Shown in pieces: positions 1 to 8,467 of a stretch of 49,815 nt of DNA (within the stretch, counting starts at the first letter, position 1; the number at the start of each line of letters is the position of its first letter). The notes beneath the pieces were generated by a model that saw only the letters and a program-made list of their open reading frames with translations, was not told the origin of the DNA and searched no databases. Source of the DNA: a bacterium (GTDB lineage: Bacteria; Krumholzibacteriota; Krumholzibacteriia; LZORAL124-64-63); assembly GCA_024229695.1 (NCBI GenBank), contig JAAESD010000149.1:1-49815 (forward strand), given 5' to 3'. Both the position numbers and the translations under genes were made by a program.

Positions 1-425
1 ATATGTTCTGATTCTTTCAGCCCCATGTTTTTCCAGCTTTTTCCACCATTTACAGACTTGTAAATACCGTCACCAAATGAGACTGAACGTTGACTGTTAT
101 TCTCACCGGTTCCAACCCAGATTACCTGACTGTCTTTTGGGTCCATTGCCAGACAACCGATTGAATAAGATGCTTCGCCATCGAAAACAGATTTCCATGT
201 TACACCAGAGTTAGTTGTTTTCCAGACTCCACCTGAACTTGCAGCTGCATAATACTCAGCCGGATTATCAGGGTTGACTGCAAAGTCGCCAATTCTTCCC
301 GATGTCATTGCGGGGCCAACCAATCGCCATTGCAATGCTGAAACTGTGGAAGAAGTAATTGGATAATCGTCGGCAACTGCAACAACAGACACCATCAACA
401 ATAAAAAGATTAAAACCTGTTTCAT
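1..425 (-). CDS. BNR/VPS10-type repeat secreted protein, N-terminal part
   Basis: The 3' end lies outside the window; 141 codons are visible. The start (ATG at 423-425) is followed by a signal peptide (MKQVLIFLLLMVSVVAVA). The next part is typical of large secreted sortilin/BNR beta-propeller proteins: WRLVGPAMTSGRIGDFAVNP, then SGGVWKTTNSGVTW, an Asp-box-like motif, then WVGTGENN and GIYKSVNGGKSW, a second one. These proteins are often annotated as glycosyl hydrolases, but the enzymatic role is usually unproven. The start ATG overlaps the TGA stop of the PepSY gene (ATGA at 422-425), so the two genes are translationally coupled. Whether the protein carries the C-terminal tag found at 25.6-32.6 kb cannot be seen. 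The family call is confident, the function is not. Confidence 0.8.
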   Translation of the reverse strand, partial: MKQVLIFLLLMVSVVAVADDYPITSSTVSALQWRLVGPAMTSGRIGDFAVNPDNPAEYYAAASSGGVWKTTNSGVTWKSVFDGEASYSIGCLAMDPKDSQVIWVGTGENNSQRSVSFGDGIYKSVNGGKSWKNMGLKESEH

Positions 426-937
426 CTCAAACCCCTTCTGCGCTTACGGCGCAGCTTTGGAAACAACCACAAATACAAACCTGTGCCTGTAAAGTAAACC
501 AATGCAAAAGAAACAAAAACCATCAACCAGTCATGAACCCAGTTACCGTAAAAAGAACCATCGTGCAGTTTCTCAATCAAATCAGAATTTCGAGTAGCAC
601 TGCTTAAAACCTTGCCACTAACTGCATCAACCTGAATCTCTGAGTAATTGTGTTCTGACTTTACCTTGAAAACAGCCTTGCCAGGTCTGACATCAATCCG
701 ATCGATATCAGTTGGCACCTTGAAATCTGGATGATCCTGACTAAGAACAATTTCATACAATTTTTCTATTGTAATAAACTGTCCAACAGCTCCACCCTGA
801 CCCTTTTGAGTTGGTGGTTGTATCCAGTCAAAGTCCTTTTTCACTATAAGCAAAAAACCGCTTATCGCAATATTGAGCAACACAACTGCCAGAATAATTC
901 CTGCCCACTTGTGTGTTAACCGAAAAAACTTGTACAT
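422..937 (-). CDS. PepSY-associated transmembrane protein
   Basis: A 171-residue membrane protein. It has a TM helix at about residues 10-31 after a short cytoplasmic start (MYKFFRLTHKWAG), a periplasmic stretch of about 100 residues resembling PepSY (I-x-V-D-x-x-S-G-K-V-L near residue 105), and a second TM near the C-terminus. The tail is very basic (LRRKRRRGLR). The LTHKWAG and VHDWL histidines are typical of PepSY_TM proteins, which are linked to ferric reduction or to modulation of peptidases. ATG 937 is chosen over an upstream in-frame TTG at 940 because AGGTGA lies 7 nt before it. The gene follows sppA closely, so a role next to membrane proteolysis or the envelope is inference. Confidence 0.75.
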   Translation of the reverse strand: MYKFFRLTHKWAGIILAVVLLNIAISGFLLIVKKDFDWIQPPTQKGQGGAVGQFITIEKLYEIVLSQDHPDFKVPTDIDRIDVRPGKAVFKVKSEHNYSEIQVDAVSGKVLSSATRNSDLIEKLHDGSFYGNWVHDWLMVFVSFALVYFTGTGLYLWLFPKLRRKRRRGLR

Positions 938-946
938 CAATTCACC

Positions 947-2692
947 TTAAGGCCGTGGCGGTTGTACAACATTAACCGCACCATTCTGCATGAACTGCAT
1001 TGAATTGTTCAGATCTTTTTGTATGCCAATATATATGGAATTACGCAAAGACTGACTCACATCAGCACCTCCACCAAACATCTCCATCACCAATTCCATC
1101 ATTTCTTTCTTTTCGGGGAAATGGAGCAAAGCAACATTCTGATCCACTGGCAGTTCTGCCAGCTCTTTAGCCATTGTAATTGCATCGTGCAGATCGCCGA
1201 CACCATCAATCAGACCGTTAGCTGTTGCTTGTCTTCCAGTCCATACTCTGCCGTGAGCAAGCTTTTCAGCATCGGCAAATTCCATACCTCTGTAGTCTGC
1301 AACATCGGCAAGCCAGGTATTGAAACTCTTCCAATGAGCATCAGTATGTCTGTCCCACTCTTCTTCTGTTGGCGTGCGAACGTCATTACCCAATAAAGCC
1401 ATTGGTCCTTTTTCAACATAGTCTTTGCCTATGCCGATTTTATTATTTAAACCGGTAGTTACGAATAACCCGTTAATTGAACCGATTGAACCGGTGACTG
1501 TCAACGGGTCTGCAATCATTTTTGTGCCTTTGTAGGCAATCATGTAACCACCAGATCCTGCCACATCAACCATAGATACAACCACTGGTTTTACCTGTGA
1601 AAGCAAATCGATTTCATGAGCAATCAAGTCACTTGCAAGCGCTTCGCCACCACCAGAATCAACCCTGAATACAACTGCATCAATGCCATCATCTTCTCTG
1701 CACTTTTTCAGATCTTCACAAACCGATTCATGACCCATCATCAGTCCTAGCATCGGGTCCACTCTGCTCTCCCTGCCACCGATGTTTCCCTGAGCATGCA
1801 CAACAGCAATAAAGCCATCGCCTTCAAGACCAAGTTCATGCCTGGTTACAGTTGCATAAGCAGATGGGGAAACTGTTATGAATTCATCATCCGGAACCAG
1901 AGTTTTTTCAAACTCCTGCCAATACATAGCCCCGTCAATCAGTCCAGCTTCAACACCTTCAGGCACCTGGAACAGAGCATACTGCATCAGCTCCAGAATC
2001 TTCTCTTCTGTCAGCCCGCGCTCTTCTGCAATAGCAGGAATTACCTGATCCCATACTTCTTCAAGCATCCAGGTTTTCATCTCACGAGCCGCATCGGTCA
2101 TTTCACTTTCAGTGAAAAACTCTGCCGCCGATTTATAATCTTTGATTTTATGCAGATGTACTTCTACACCAAGTTTATCCATCATATCTTTTAAATGCAT
2201 AGACCAGCTTGAAAGACCCTGGAAATTCAACATTCCCGATGGAGGCATATACGTTCCATCACAAGTTCCTGACAGATACAACGTTCCAAGATTCATACTG
2301 TCTGACCAGACCTTGACTTTTTTGCCGGTCAATTGAAAACGATCAATTGCATTTCTGATTTCCTGAAGCTTTGCCCAGCCTAAACTATTGTTGTATGAAA
2401 GCTTGAAAACAACGCCTTCTATTCTGCTGTCAACTGCCGCTTTTTCCAGATTACTCAGAATTCGTTGCAGAGTTTCAGCTTCACCGCCAGTTGCCATACC
2501 GATAATATCTTGTGGTGGATCATACTCATTTATCTGCCCATAAATATCGATGAGCAAGTAACTGCCATCTTCAATTTCGGCAACATCAGTTGATGACATT
2601 GATGCAACACCAACCAGTATCAATACAAATACTACCAGCGAAAGTCCTACGCCGATAAAAGAACCAAGCATCGAACCAAAAAAGCGTTTCAT
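947..2692 (-). CDS. sppA: Signal peptide peptidase SppA, long (67K) type
   Basis: A 581-residue S49-family membrane serine protease that degrades signal peptides left in the inner membrane. One N-terminal TM helix (about residues 10-32) anchors it. Two tandem S49 domains follow. The family's Ser/Lys dyad is visible: Lys187 in DYKSAAEFF of the first domain and Ser380 in DVAGSGGYM of the second, with the same layout as the E. coli enzyme. DSGGGEALASD and VTGSIGSI are further signature segments. Its ATG overlaps the pgeF stop by four bases (ATGA), so it belongs to the same operon. Length and motifs are complete; nothing looks broken. Confidence 0.95.
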   Translation of the reverse strand: MKRFFGSMLGSFIGVGLSLVVFVLILVGVASMSSTDVAEIEDGSYLLIDIYGQINEYDPPQDIIGMATGGEAETLQRILSNLEKAAVDSRIEGVVFKLSYNNSLGWAKLQEIRNAIDRFQLTGKKVKVWSDSMNLGTLYLSGTCDGTYMPPSGMLNFQGLSSWSMHLKDMMDKLGVEVHLHKIKDYKSAAEFFTESEMTDAAREMKTWMLEEVWDQVIPAIAEERGLTEEKILELMQYALFQVPEGVEAGLIDGAMYWQEFEKTLVPDDEFITVSPSAYATVTRHELGLEGDGFIAVVHAQGNIGGRESRVDPMLGLMMGHESVCEDLKKCREDDGIDAVVFRVDSGGGEALASDLIAHEIDLLSQVKPVVVSMVDVAGSGGYMIAYKGTKMIADPLTVTGSIGSINGLFVTTGLNNKIGIGKDYVEKGPMALLGNDVRTPTEEEWDRHTDAHWKSFNTWLADVADYRGMEFADAEKLAHGRVWTGRQATANGLIDGVGDLHDAITMAKELAELPVDQNVALLHFPEKKEMMELVMEMFGGGADVSQSLRNSIYIGIQKDLNNSMQFMQNGAVNVVQPPRP

Positions 2693-3396
2693 TTTTCTAC
2701 TCCAATTCCGGCCGCAAAACGACCAGCTTTTATTCCATCCCGCCGATAGCTGGGATATGTTCCATCACAACAAATTGTACAAATTCCCGAGATTGTAATT
2801 TTGTGGGGAGGCACTCCGCAGCGGTGAAGTTGATCGCTGTTTGCCTTCCATAAATCGAAAAAGAGTTTTCCATTTTCTGTCCTGAAAAACTGCTTTGCAT
2901 TTTCACCAAGCCTGTTGACTGCATCAGCTGCAACCTCTGCTCCAACTTCATAACAGCATACACCAGCCGAAGGAGCAATTATACACTCCATTTTTGTGGG
3001 GTCTGCTCCAAACTTCCCGGCCATCAACGCAACTGTGTTACGAGTAATCTCTCTGACCGTTGAACGCCACGATGCGTGAACTGCAGCTACAACTTTCCCA
3101 TCGTTACCTGGAGCAGAAAGTAATAGCAAAGGACAATCTGCACCGCGAACAAGCACTCCCTGACCTGCAGTTGTTGTAACAAGAGCATCGGCTTTCCCAA
3201 TGCAACCGTTACCATCTGCAACAATCACATCGCCACCATGAACCTGTTCAACCCATGCCATTTTATCGAGTAACAATCTTTTACCAAGTTCATCTGCTGC
3301 ACCAGCAGAATCGATTGCAAAATCAGGCCCACCATTGGTTGTTACACCGTGGACCGAATTCAGTGTTGGGTATGTTACAAGAAGCCAATTATTCAA
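2689..3396 (-). CDS. pgeF: Peptidoglycan editing factor PgeF (YfiH/LACC1 family)
   Basis: A 235-residue YfiH-type protein, once called multicopper polyphenol oxidase. Family metal ligands are present: His53 (VEQVHGGDV), Cys88 (RGADCPLLL) and His107 (AVHASWRS). C-terminal motifs ISGICTICC and SYRRDG also match. In E. coli PgeF removes wrongly built UDP-MurNAc-L-Ser and so corrects MurC errors; other members act on purine nucleosides. Here the gene overlaps by four bases with a MurC-type ligase, which supports the editing role (inference). It is followed by sppA with the same kind of overlap. Confidence 0.9.
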   Translation of the reverse strand: MNNWLLVTYPTLNSVHGVTTNGGPDFAIDSAGAADELGKRLLLDKMAWVEQVHGGDVIVADGNGCIGKADALVTTTAGQGVLVRGADCPLLLLSAPGNDGKVVAAVHASWRSTVREITRNTVALMAGKFGADPTKMECIIAPSAGVCCYEVGAEVAADAVNRLGENAKQFFRTENGKLFFDLWKANSDQLHRCGVPPHKITISGICTICCDGTYPSYRRDGIKAGRFAAGIGVEK

Positions 3397-4646
3397 CGCA
3401 GAGCCTCCAAAATTGTTTCACAAAGAGTTGTCAGTGAAGGATCTCGTGCACCCATCATAAGTACCATATCACCAGGGGTCCCGATTTCTGAAATCACTTC
3501 CGGTAAGTCGGTTCGCTCAACAAACCTGGCATCAACTCCAGTTACTTCATCAATAATATCGCTGGAAGAGATATCGCGTGTAACAGTCCCCCCCGCGTAG
3601 TAAATCTCTGGCATCAGCAGAATATGACCGGCAAGACATTTACTAAACGCCTTAATCAGATCATCACGCAAAAATCGGGTTGGACCATAACCGTGAGGCT
3701 GAAAAATTGCAATTACCTTGCCCGATGTCATTTCTATTGCTGTTGTAACCGCAGCTGTAATCTTGTCAGGGTTGTGTGCAAAATCATCAATTACTGTAAC
3801 GCCATTTGCTGTGCCTATGATATTAAATCTTCGCGACACGCCATGAAATTGAGATAGTGCTTCCAAAGCGACTTCACGTGACACACCAAATTTTTCACAC
3901 GCCGCGATTGCAGCATTGGCATTGGAAATATTATGAACACCAGGAACAGGTAAGCTTACTGGAGCAACAGGATTGAATTTTTCTCCATCCAGATATCTGA
4001 GGTTTTCATCTGGTGCAGTAATCAGACACTCAACCTGCGAAGCAAAAACTGAAAACATTTCCGCGACTTCTGCCGGTTCCTTATGATCACGCTGCAAATT
4101 CAGGACCACGCCAACTTCCGGGTGATACCGCACAAGTGAGCCATCGCTCTCATCTGCTTCAATAACCAGCACATCTCCACTACCTGAATAAACATTCCCC
4201 AGCCCATCAAGCATCTGCAAAGGCCCGCCAGTTATCACCGACGGCTCCAGTCCAGCAAACTTCAACACCTCAAACACCATTGCCACAGTTGTGGATTTTC
4301 CGCTGGTTCCTGTTACTGCAATTGTTCTTTTTTCCGATACAAACCTGGCAAGCAATTCACTTCTATGCAGAATCGGGATATCAAATTTTCTGGCTGAAAT
4401 AATATCGGCAATAGTTTCTTCAATAGCTGTTGAGACTACAACGGCATCGCAGTCCGAGCTGACTCCCCGACCATCCTGAGGCACAATCACAACACCAGAT
4501 TTTTCCAGCGCTGCACGAATTTCCTGTCGTTCATTATTATCAAAAGCTCTATCGCTGCCAGTTACGCTTCCGCCCCGCTGAGAATGATAAACGGCCAGAG
4601 CGCTCATGCCGCTGCCACCAACTCCAACAAAATGCAAATTATCCAT
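3393..4646 (-). CDS. Mur ligase of the MurC type (UDP-MurNAc ligase)
   Basis: A 417-residue ATP-dependent Mur ligase. The N-terminal Rossmann motif is VGVGGSGMSALA (7-18). The P-loop is TGTSGKSTT (112-120), where classic MurC and Mpl have GTHGKTTT. EADESDGS, NAAIAA and DDFAHNPDKI follow. The end (IFQPHGYGPTRFL, MMGARDPSL) is closer to MurC than to Mpl. It is shorter than usual MurC (about 460-490), and the Thr-Ser and His-Asn changes mark a divergent subfamily, so it may be a second ligase working in recycling and not the biosynthetic MurC. It lies between a YkuD enzyme and the editing factor pgeF, with overlaps on both sides. Confidence 0.75.
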   Translation of the reverse strand: MDNLHFVGVGGSGMSALAVYHSQRGGSVTGSDRAFDNNERQEIRAALEKSGVVIVPQDGRGVSSDCDAVVVSTAIEETIADIISARKFDIPILHRSELLARFVSEKRTIAVTGTSGKSTTVAMVFEVLKFAGLEPSVITGGPLQMLDGLGNVYSGSGDVLVIEADESDGSLVRYHPEVGVVLNLQRDHKEPAEVAEMFSVFASQVECLITAPDENLRYLDGEKFNPVAPVSLPVPGVHNISNANAAIAACEKFGVSREVALEALSQFHGVSRRFNIIGTANGVTVIDDFAHNPDKITAAVTTAIEMTSGKVIAIFQPHGYGPTRFLRDDLIKAFSKCLAGHILLMPEIYYAGGTVTRDISSSDIIDEVTGVDARFVERTDLPEVISEIGTPGDMVLMMGARDPSLTTLCETILEALR

Positions 4647-5076
4647 CGTCTTCCTTTATTATCACAGTTTCGCCAATTTCTACCAGGTCAAAAAGTTCAA
4701 TAATATCTGCGTTGCTCATCCTGATACAGCCATGTGAGACTGGCGTTCCCAACATCGATTCCTGGTTTGTGCCATGAATGTAGATGTGTCTCTGAAGGGT
4801 GTTTGCATTCGATCGTTCACATCCATCAAGAGTCAGAATACGCGATAAAATCAGATCTTCCTCGATTTCTTTACCATCCCAGACCCCAACCGGTTTTCTG
4901 CTCTGAAATATTGTCCAAATAGGTTCCTCTGCACCAAATTTGCCCATAATAATGAACTCCCCAACTGGAGTTCCTCCAGAATCTTCAACACTGCTGATCC
5001 CAGCTTTTGCCGTCGAAATTGGATAGTTTTTGCCATTGATTTGAAGGTTCTGCTTTGAAATTGATATTTTCAACAT
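4639..5076 (-). CDS. YkuD-fold L,D-transpeptidase/L,D-carboxypeptidase without signal peptide
   Basis: A 145-residue protein that is almost only a YkuD domain. The catalytic motif is present: His101 (YIHGTNQ) and SHGCIRM with Cys117 and Arg119. No signal peptide or membrane segment precedes the domain; the protein starts directly with MLKISISKQNLQ. Export to the periplasm is therefore not obvious. Cytoplasmic YkuD enzymes that trim recycled muropeptides (L,D-carboxypeptidases) are known in Acinetobacter and Vibrio, so that role is at least as likely as 3-3 cross-linking (inference). It is the first gene of the operon and overlaps the Mur ligase start by 8 bases. Confidence 0.8.
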   Translation of the reverse strand: MLKISISKQNLQINGKNYPISTAKAGISSVEDSGGTPVGEFIIMGKFGAEEPIWTIFQSRKPVGVWDGKEIEEDLILSRILTLDGCERSNANTLQRHIYIHGTNQESMLGTPVSHGCIRMSNADIIELFDLVEIGETVIIKEDDG

Positions 5077-5239
5077 TTTCGCTCCTATAAGAAAAAATAA
5101 AACTATTCAGCGTACTCTACTGCATTTGCGTGAAATATGGCAGGTTTAATTTAATTACAAACTCTAGCTACAGGCTTGCAAAATAAAGGTTGTAATAGAT
5201 TGTTAAAAATTGTACAGTTTTGGTCTTCTATATCCTGAA

Positions 5240-5290
5240 ACGTGTTGAAAAATCAACACGTGTTCTGTTGAGTAGGGGGACAATCCCCCG
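5240..5290 (+). promoter_or_regulatory. Two tandem hairpins in the leader of the nap operon
   Basis: A 9-bp stem with an AAAA loop (5240-5248 with 5253-5261) is followed by GGGGGA/TCCCCC (5275-5280 with 5284-5289, loop CAA). Both lie 30-80 nt before the cytochrome start and its AGGAAGG site. No T-run follows either stem, so neither looks like a simple terminator. I do not recognise a known riboswitch; the c-di-GMP and molybdenum-cofactor motifs do not fit. Confidence 0.4.
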
Positions 5291-5321
5291 TGAGAAAACG
5301 CTGAACGCAAAGGAAGGTAAA

Positions 5322-5699
5322 ATGCACAGGACAATCCTCTTACTTGTCGCGCTCTCCATTCTGATGGTAGTAGCCGGCTGCAACAACCAGGAGGTCGCAA
5401 CTGCGCCAACTTCTGGAATCCTCGCCGATCATGTCGATCTTGAAGAATGGGAGATGCTCACTCCGTGCGCAGACTGCCATCGCGAAGAGACACCTGAAAT
5501 CGCCGAAGAATGGTACGCCTCAACACATGGCATAGCTAATGTCAAATGTTACCAATGTCATGGCACATACGAGGACATGGAACTCGTACCATCTCTTGAT
5601 AGATGTGCTGCCTGTCACGAGGAAAAAATCGATTATAGTGAAAACGCCGTTGTCTGCTGGCAATGTCACCCATCTCACACTTTCACCGGTCACAAATAA
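5322..5699 (+). CDS. Tetraheme c-type cytochrome lipoprotein of the nap operon
   Basis: A 125-residue exported lipoprotein: signal sequence with lipobox VVAGC (Cys20), then four CxxCH haem motifs (CADCH, CYQCH, CAACH, CWQCH) in about 90 residues. ATG 5322 is preferred because AGGAAGG lies just upstream and the lipobox spacing is right; the frame is open further upstream. It sits 12 nt before napA. No napB or napC is present, so this protein is the likely electron donor to NapA (inference). It is smaller than NapC/NrfH and lacks a TM helix; a lipid anchor would hold it at the membrane. Confidence 0.85.
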   Translation: MHRTILLLVALSILMVVAGCNNQEVATAPTSGILADHVDLEEWEMLTPCADCHREETPEIAEEWYASTHGIANVKCYQCHGTYEDMELVPSLDRCAACHEEKIDYSENAVVCWQCHPSHTFTGHK

Positions 5700-5711
5700 G
5701 GAGGAAAAACC

Positions 5712-8099
5712 ATGGTAATGACACGTCGTGATTTCATTAAAAAGACTGCTGCCCTTTCTGCGGCCTCCTTTGTTGGACTGAATCTACCGTTTGCTAAACA
5801 TGTAGATCAGGCTGGTGCAACAGATGCTGACAAGTGGGTACGCGGTAGTTGCCGACTATGTGGTCTTGGCTGTCGTGTGGAACTTGGACTCAAAGGTGGT
5901 AAGCCAGTGGCTATCCGCGGAGTTGCAAAGTCCCGTACAAACTTCGGCTATCTCTGCATGAAGGGAATGTTGTTTTACAAGGTCATGGAACATCCTGACC
6001 GCCTGAAGATGCCTCTATATCGCGAGAGCAAGAAAGACGCTTTCCGCGAAATCTCATGGGATGAGGCTCTTGACATCGCTGCAAAGAAATTTGCCGATGC
6101 GAAAAAAGAGTTCGGCGGAGACTCCACTGCATACTACGGTAGTGGCCAGGCTCTGACTGAAGAAACTTACCTTTTCCAAAAGGTTATGCGTGGTGGCCTG
6201 CAGACTAACAATGTTGAAGGTAACCCACGTCTTTGTATGGCAAGTGCAGTAGGTGGATACCTCACCAGCTTTGGTGCCGATGAACCTATTGGCGGATACT
6301 CGAACATTGAGAAGAGTAGCTGCATCTTTATCATCGGTAGTAATATGGCTGAGGCTCATCCTGTTTTCTTCCGTCGTGTAATGCGTCGCAAGATGGACAA
6401 CAAGGATACTGTGAAGGTTATCAATGCTGACCCTCGCGTCTCTCCTACTTCCCGTATTGCCGATATGCATATGCAGTTCCGTCCGGGAACAGATCTCGCA
6501 ATGCTTAATGCGATGGCTTACGTAATCATCGAAGAAAAACTTTTCGATAAAAAGTTCATCTCCGATTACGCAGTCTTCAAAAGCGGCAAGAACACTGTTG
6601 ATATGGATACCTACTTTGCTGAACTGGGTGACTATACTCCGGAAAAAGCTGCAGTTATCTGTGGTGGCAACATCACTGGTGATATGATTCGCAAGGCAGC
6701 TCGCTGGTTTGCCAAGAGCAACGGTACTGTAAGTTGCTGGTGTATGGGTATCAACCAACGTAAACGTGGTGTTTGGGCGAACAACCTGATCAATAACCTT
6801 CATATTCTTACTGGACAACTCTGTAAGCCTGGCGCGGACAGCTTCTCGCTGACCGGTCAGCCAAACGCTTGTGGTGGTGTACGAGAAGGTGGCGGACTTT
6901 GCCACATCCTTCCTGGTCACCGTCTGGTCAAGAAAGAGAAGTTGCGTAATCAGGTTGAAAGTGCCTGGGGTATTCCAGCAGGGCGTATTCCGCCAAAACC
7001 TGGTTACCATACAATGGCAATGTTCAAAGCTGTCAACGAAGGTAAAATCAAGGCAATCTGGATTAACTGTACCAGTCCTGCGCAGTCTCTACCTAATGTA
7101 GATCTGTATCGCAAGGGTATGGCACGTGAAGATGTGTTCATGGTATGTACCGACATCTTCCCAACTCTCACTACAGAGTTGGCAAATCTGATTCTGCCAA
7201 CAGCCTTCCACTTCGAGAAAACCGGAGTTTACGGTTGTACAGAAAGACGTTCACAGATTACTCCAAAATGCTGTGATGCTCCTGGTGAAGCTCATGCTGA
7301 GGTCTGGATTGTTCGCGAATGGGCAAAACGCCTTGCACGTGAACTCAATGATCCGGTTATTGAGCAATGTGTTGCTCCGTTTGATGGTCTTGAAGAAGGT
7401 TACGACCTTCCAAAAGCTATCTGGGATGAGTACACTCAGAAGCTGACCAAGGGACGCGACAGTGATCTTACTGGAGCTACCTATGGAGTTCTTGAACAAA
7501 TGCATGATGGTGTACAGTGGCCAGCAGCAACTGAAGAGTATGCGCTGACCGGTGGAACAGTCATCAAATTTGCTCGTGAATACGATCCAATGGCAGAGTC
7601 TCATGCCAAGGATGACAAGCCGTTCCAGTTCTATGGACCAGCTCATCCTGACAAGAAACTTTGGATTTGGAGTCGTCCTTACAAGGGCGCCGATGAGGAA
7701 CCGGATGCAGAATATCCATTCTACCTCTCAACGGGTCGTATCATCGATCACTGGCACACAACAAGTATGACCGGTCGTATTCCGGAATTACTGCGGGCCA
7801 ACCCTTACTCTTTCGTTGAGGTTAATCCTCGCGATGCAGAGCGAATGGGAATCAAGCCTGGTGACATGGTCGAGCTCGAGTCAAGACGTGGCCGAGTTGA
7901 AATGCCTGCCAAAGTGGTCGAAGGACCAATCGAAGGTATGGTATTTGCGTACTGGCACGATATGCATGAAGACCGTATGATTAACAAAGTCGTCAAAGAC
8001 GCCTTTGACCCAGGTTCAAAAGAGCCTGAGTTTAAAATCTGTGCGGTAAAAGTGCGTCGACTGTCAGGTCCTAAGCGCCTGACACCATACGTCGTATAG
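5712..8099 (+). CDS. napA: Periplasmic nitrate reductase catalytic subunit NapA
   Basis: A 795-residue molybdopterin oxidoreductase. The Tat signal is TRRDFIKKTAAL. A 4Fe-4S site is formed by Cys47, Cys50, Cys54 and Cys82 (CRLCGLGC ... YLCMKG). The Mo-ligand cysteine is Cys175 in NPRLCMASAV. GSNMAEAHP, GINQRKRGVWANNL, SLTGQPNACG and YGCTERRSQ match NapA closely and separate it from formate dehydrogenase or Nas. It reduces nitrate to nitrite in the periplasm using bis-MGD. RBS AAGGAGG lies just before ATG 5712. It shares an operon with a tetraheme lipoprotein and napD-napG-napH, and faces the molybdate uptake and cofactor genes. Confidence 0.95.
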   Translation: MVMTRRDFIKKTAALSAASFVGLNLPFAKHVDQAGATDADKWVRGSCRLCGLGCRVELGLKGGKPVAIRGVAKSRTNFGYLCMKGMLFYKVMEHPDRLKMPLYRESKKDAFREISWDEALDIAAKKFADAKKEFGGDSTAYYGSGQALTEETYLFQKVMRGGLQTNNVEGNPRLCMASAVGGYLTSFGADEPIGGYSNIEKSSCIFIIGSNMAEAHPVFFRRVMRRKMDNKDTVKVINADPRVSPTSRIADMHMQFRPGTDLAMLNAMAYVIIEEKLFDKKFISDYAVFKSGKNTVDMDTYFAELGDYTPEKAAVICGGNITGDMIRKAARWFAKSNGTVSCWCMGINQRKRGVWANNLINNLHILTGQLCKPGADSFSLTGQPNACGGVREGGGLCHILPGHRLVKKEKLRNQVESAWGIPAGRIPPKPGYHTMAMFKAVNEGKIKAIWINCTSPAQSLPNVDLYRKGMAREDVFMVCTDIFPTLTTELANLILPTAFHFEKTGVYGCTERRSQITPKCCDAPGEAHAEVWIVREWAKRLARELNDPVIEQCVAPFDGLEEGYDLPKAIWDEYTQKLTKGRDSDLTGATYGVLEQMHDGVQWPAATEEYALTGGTVIKFAREYDPMAESHAKDDKPFQFYGPAHPDKKLWIWSRPYKGADEEPDAEYPFYLSTGRIIDHWHTTSMTGRIPELLRANPYSFVEVNPRDAERMGIKPGDMVELESRRGRVEMPAKVVEGPIEGMVFAYWHDMHEDRMINKVVKDAFDPGSKEPEFKICAVKVRRLSGPKRLTPYVV

Positions 8100-8112
8100 A
8101 AGTAGTATAAAA

Positions 8113-8139
8113 GGGGCAGGCAGCTGGTCTGCCTGCCCC
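8113..8139 (+). promoter_or_regulatory. Perfect 11-bp hairpin between napA and napD
   Basis: GGGGCAGGCAG (8113-8123) and its exact complement (8129-8139) flank a 5-nt loop, starting 14 nt after the napA stop. No T-run follows; A-rich sequence and the napD ribosome site come next. It is more likely an mRNA-stabilising or partial attenuator hairpin that gives more NapA than NapDGH than a full terminator. Confidence 0.55.
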
Positions 8140-8164
8140 ACCAAATAAACAGGAAGGAACTAAA

Positions 8165-8467
8165 GTGCCAATCGGAGGATTTGTTATCAGCGTTGATCCT
8201 GATATCCGAGAAGAAATTGTAACTATGTTATCTGAGATGGAAGGCGTTGAAGTTCACGGCTCCGATGCTAAAGGAAACATTGTAGCAGTGATAGATACCG
8301 AAACATCTGAAGTAATGGATGACCTTGTACACGGCTTGCAGAAAGACCCCCAAATTCTTTCTGTTGGACTGACATACCTGAATGCAGAAGATGAAATCGA
8401 AAAAATCGTCAGCGGCGAACTGCGACCGGAAATCCCCTTTGGACGCAAGAAAAAAAATAGACCGTAG
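8165..8467 (+). CDS. napD: NapA maturation chaperone NapD
   Basis: A 100-residue protein with the NapD pattern: IGGFVISVDPD at the start, GVEVHGSDAKGNIVAVID in the middle and a final helix. NapD binds the Tat signal of NapA and holds it until the cofactor is inserted. The start is GTG 8165 with AGGAAGG 8 nt upstream. The 3' end overlaps the next gene, napG. Size and position (directly after napA) agree with the family. Confidence 0.85.
   Translation: MPIGGFVISVDPDIREEIVTMLSEMEGVEVHGSDAKGNIVAVIDTETSEVMDDLVHGLQKDPQILSVGLTYLNAEDEIEKIVSGELRPEIPFGRKKKNRP

Noticed and set aside
5240-5320. c-di-GMP (GEMM) riboswitch, suggested by ACGCAAAGG before a multiheme cytochrome
   Set aside because: The conserved stems and the tetraloop receptor do not follow; the ATG comes immediately after.
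6054-7010. Long open frame of 318 codons on the minus strand inside napA
   Set aside because: It is a shadow of the napA reading frame: no ribosome site, no recognisable protein features, and napA is unmistakable.
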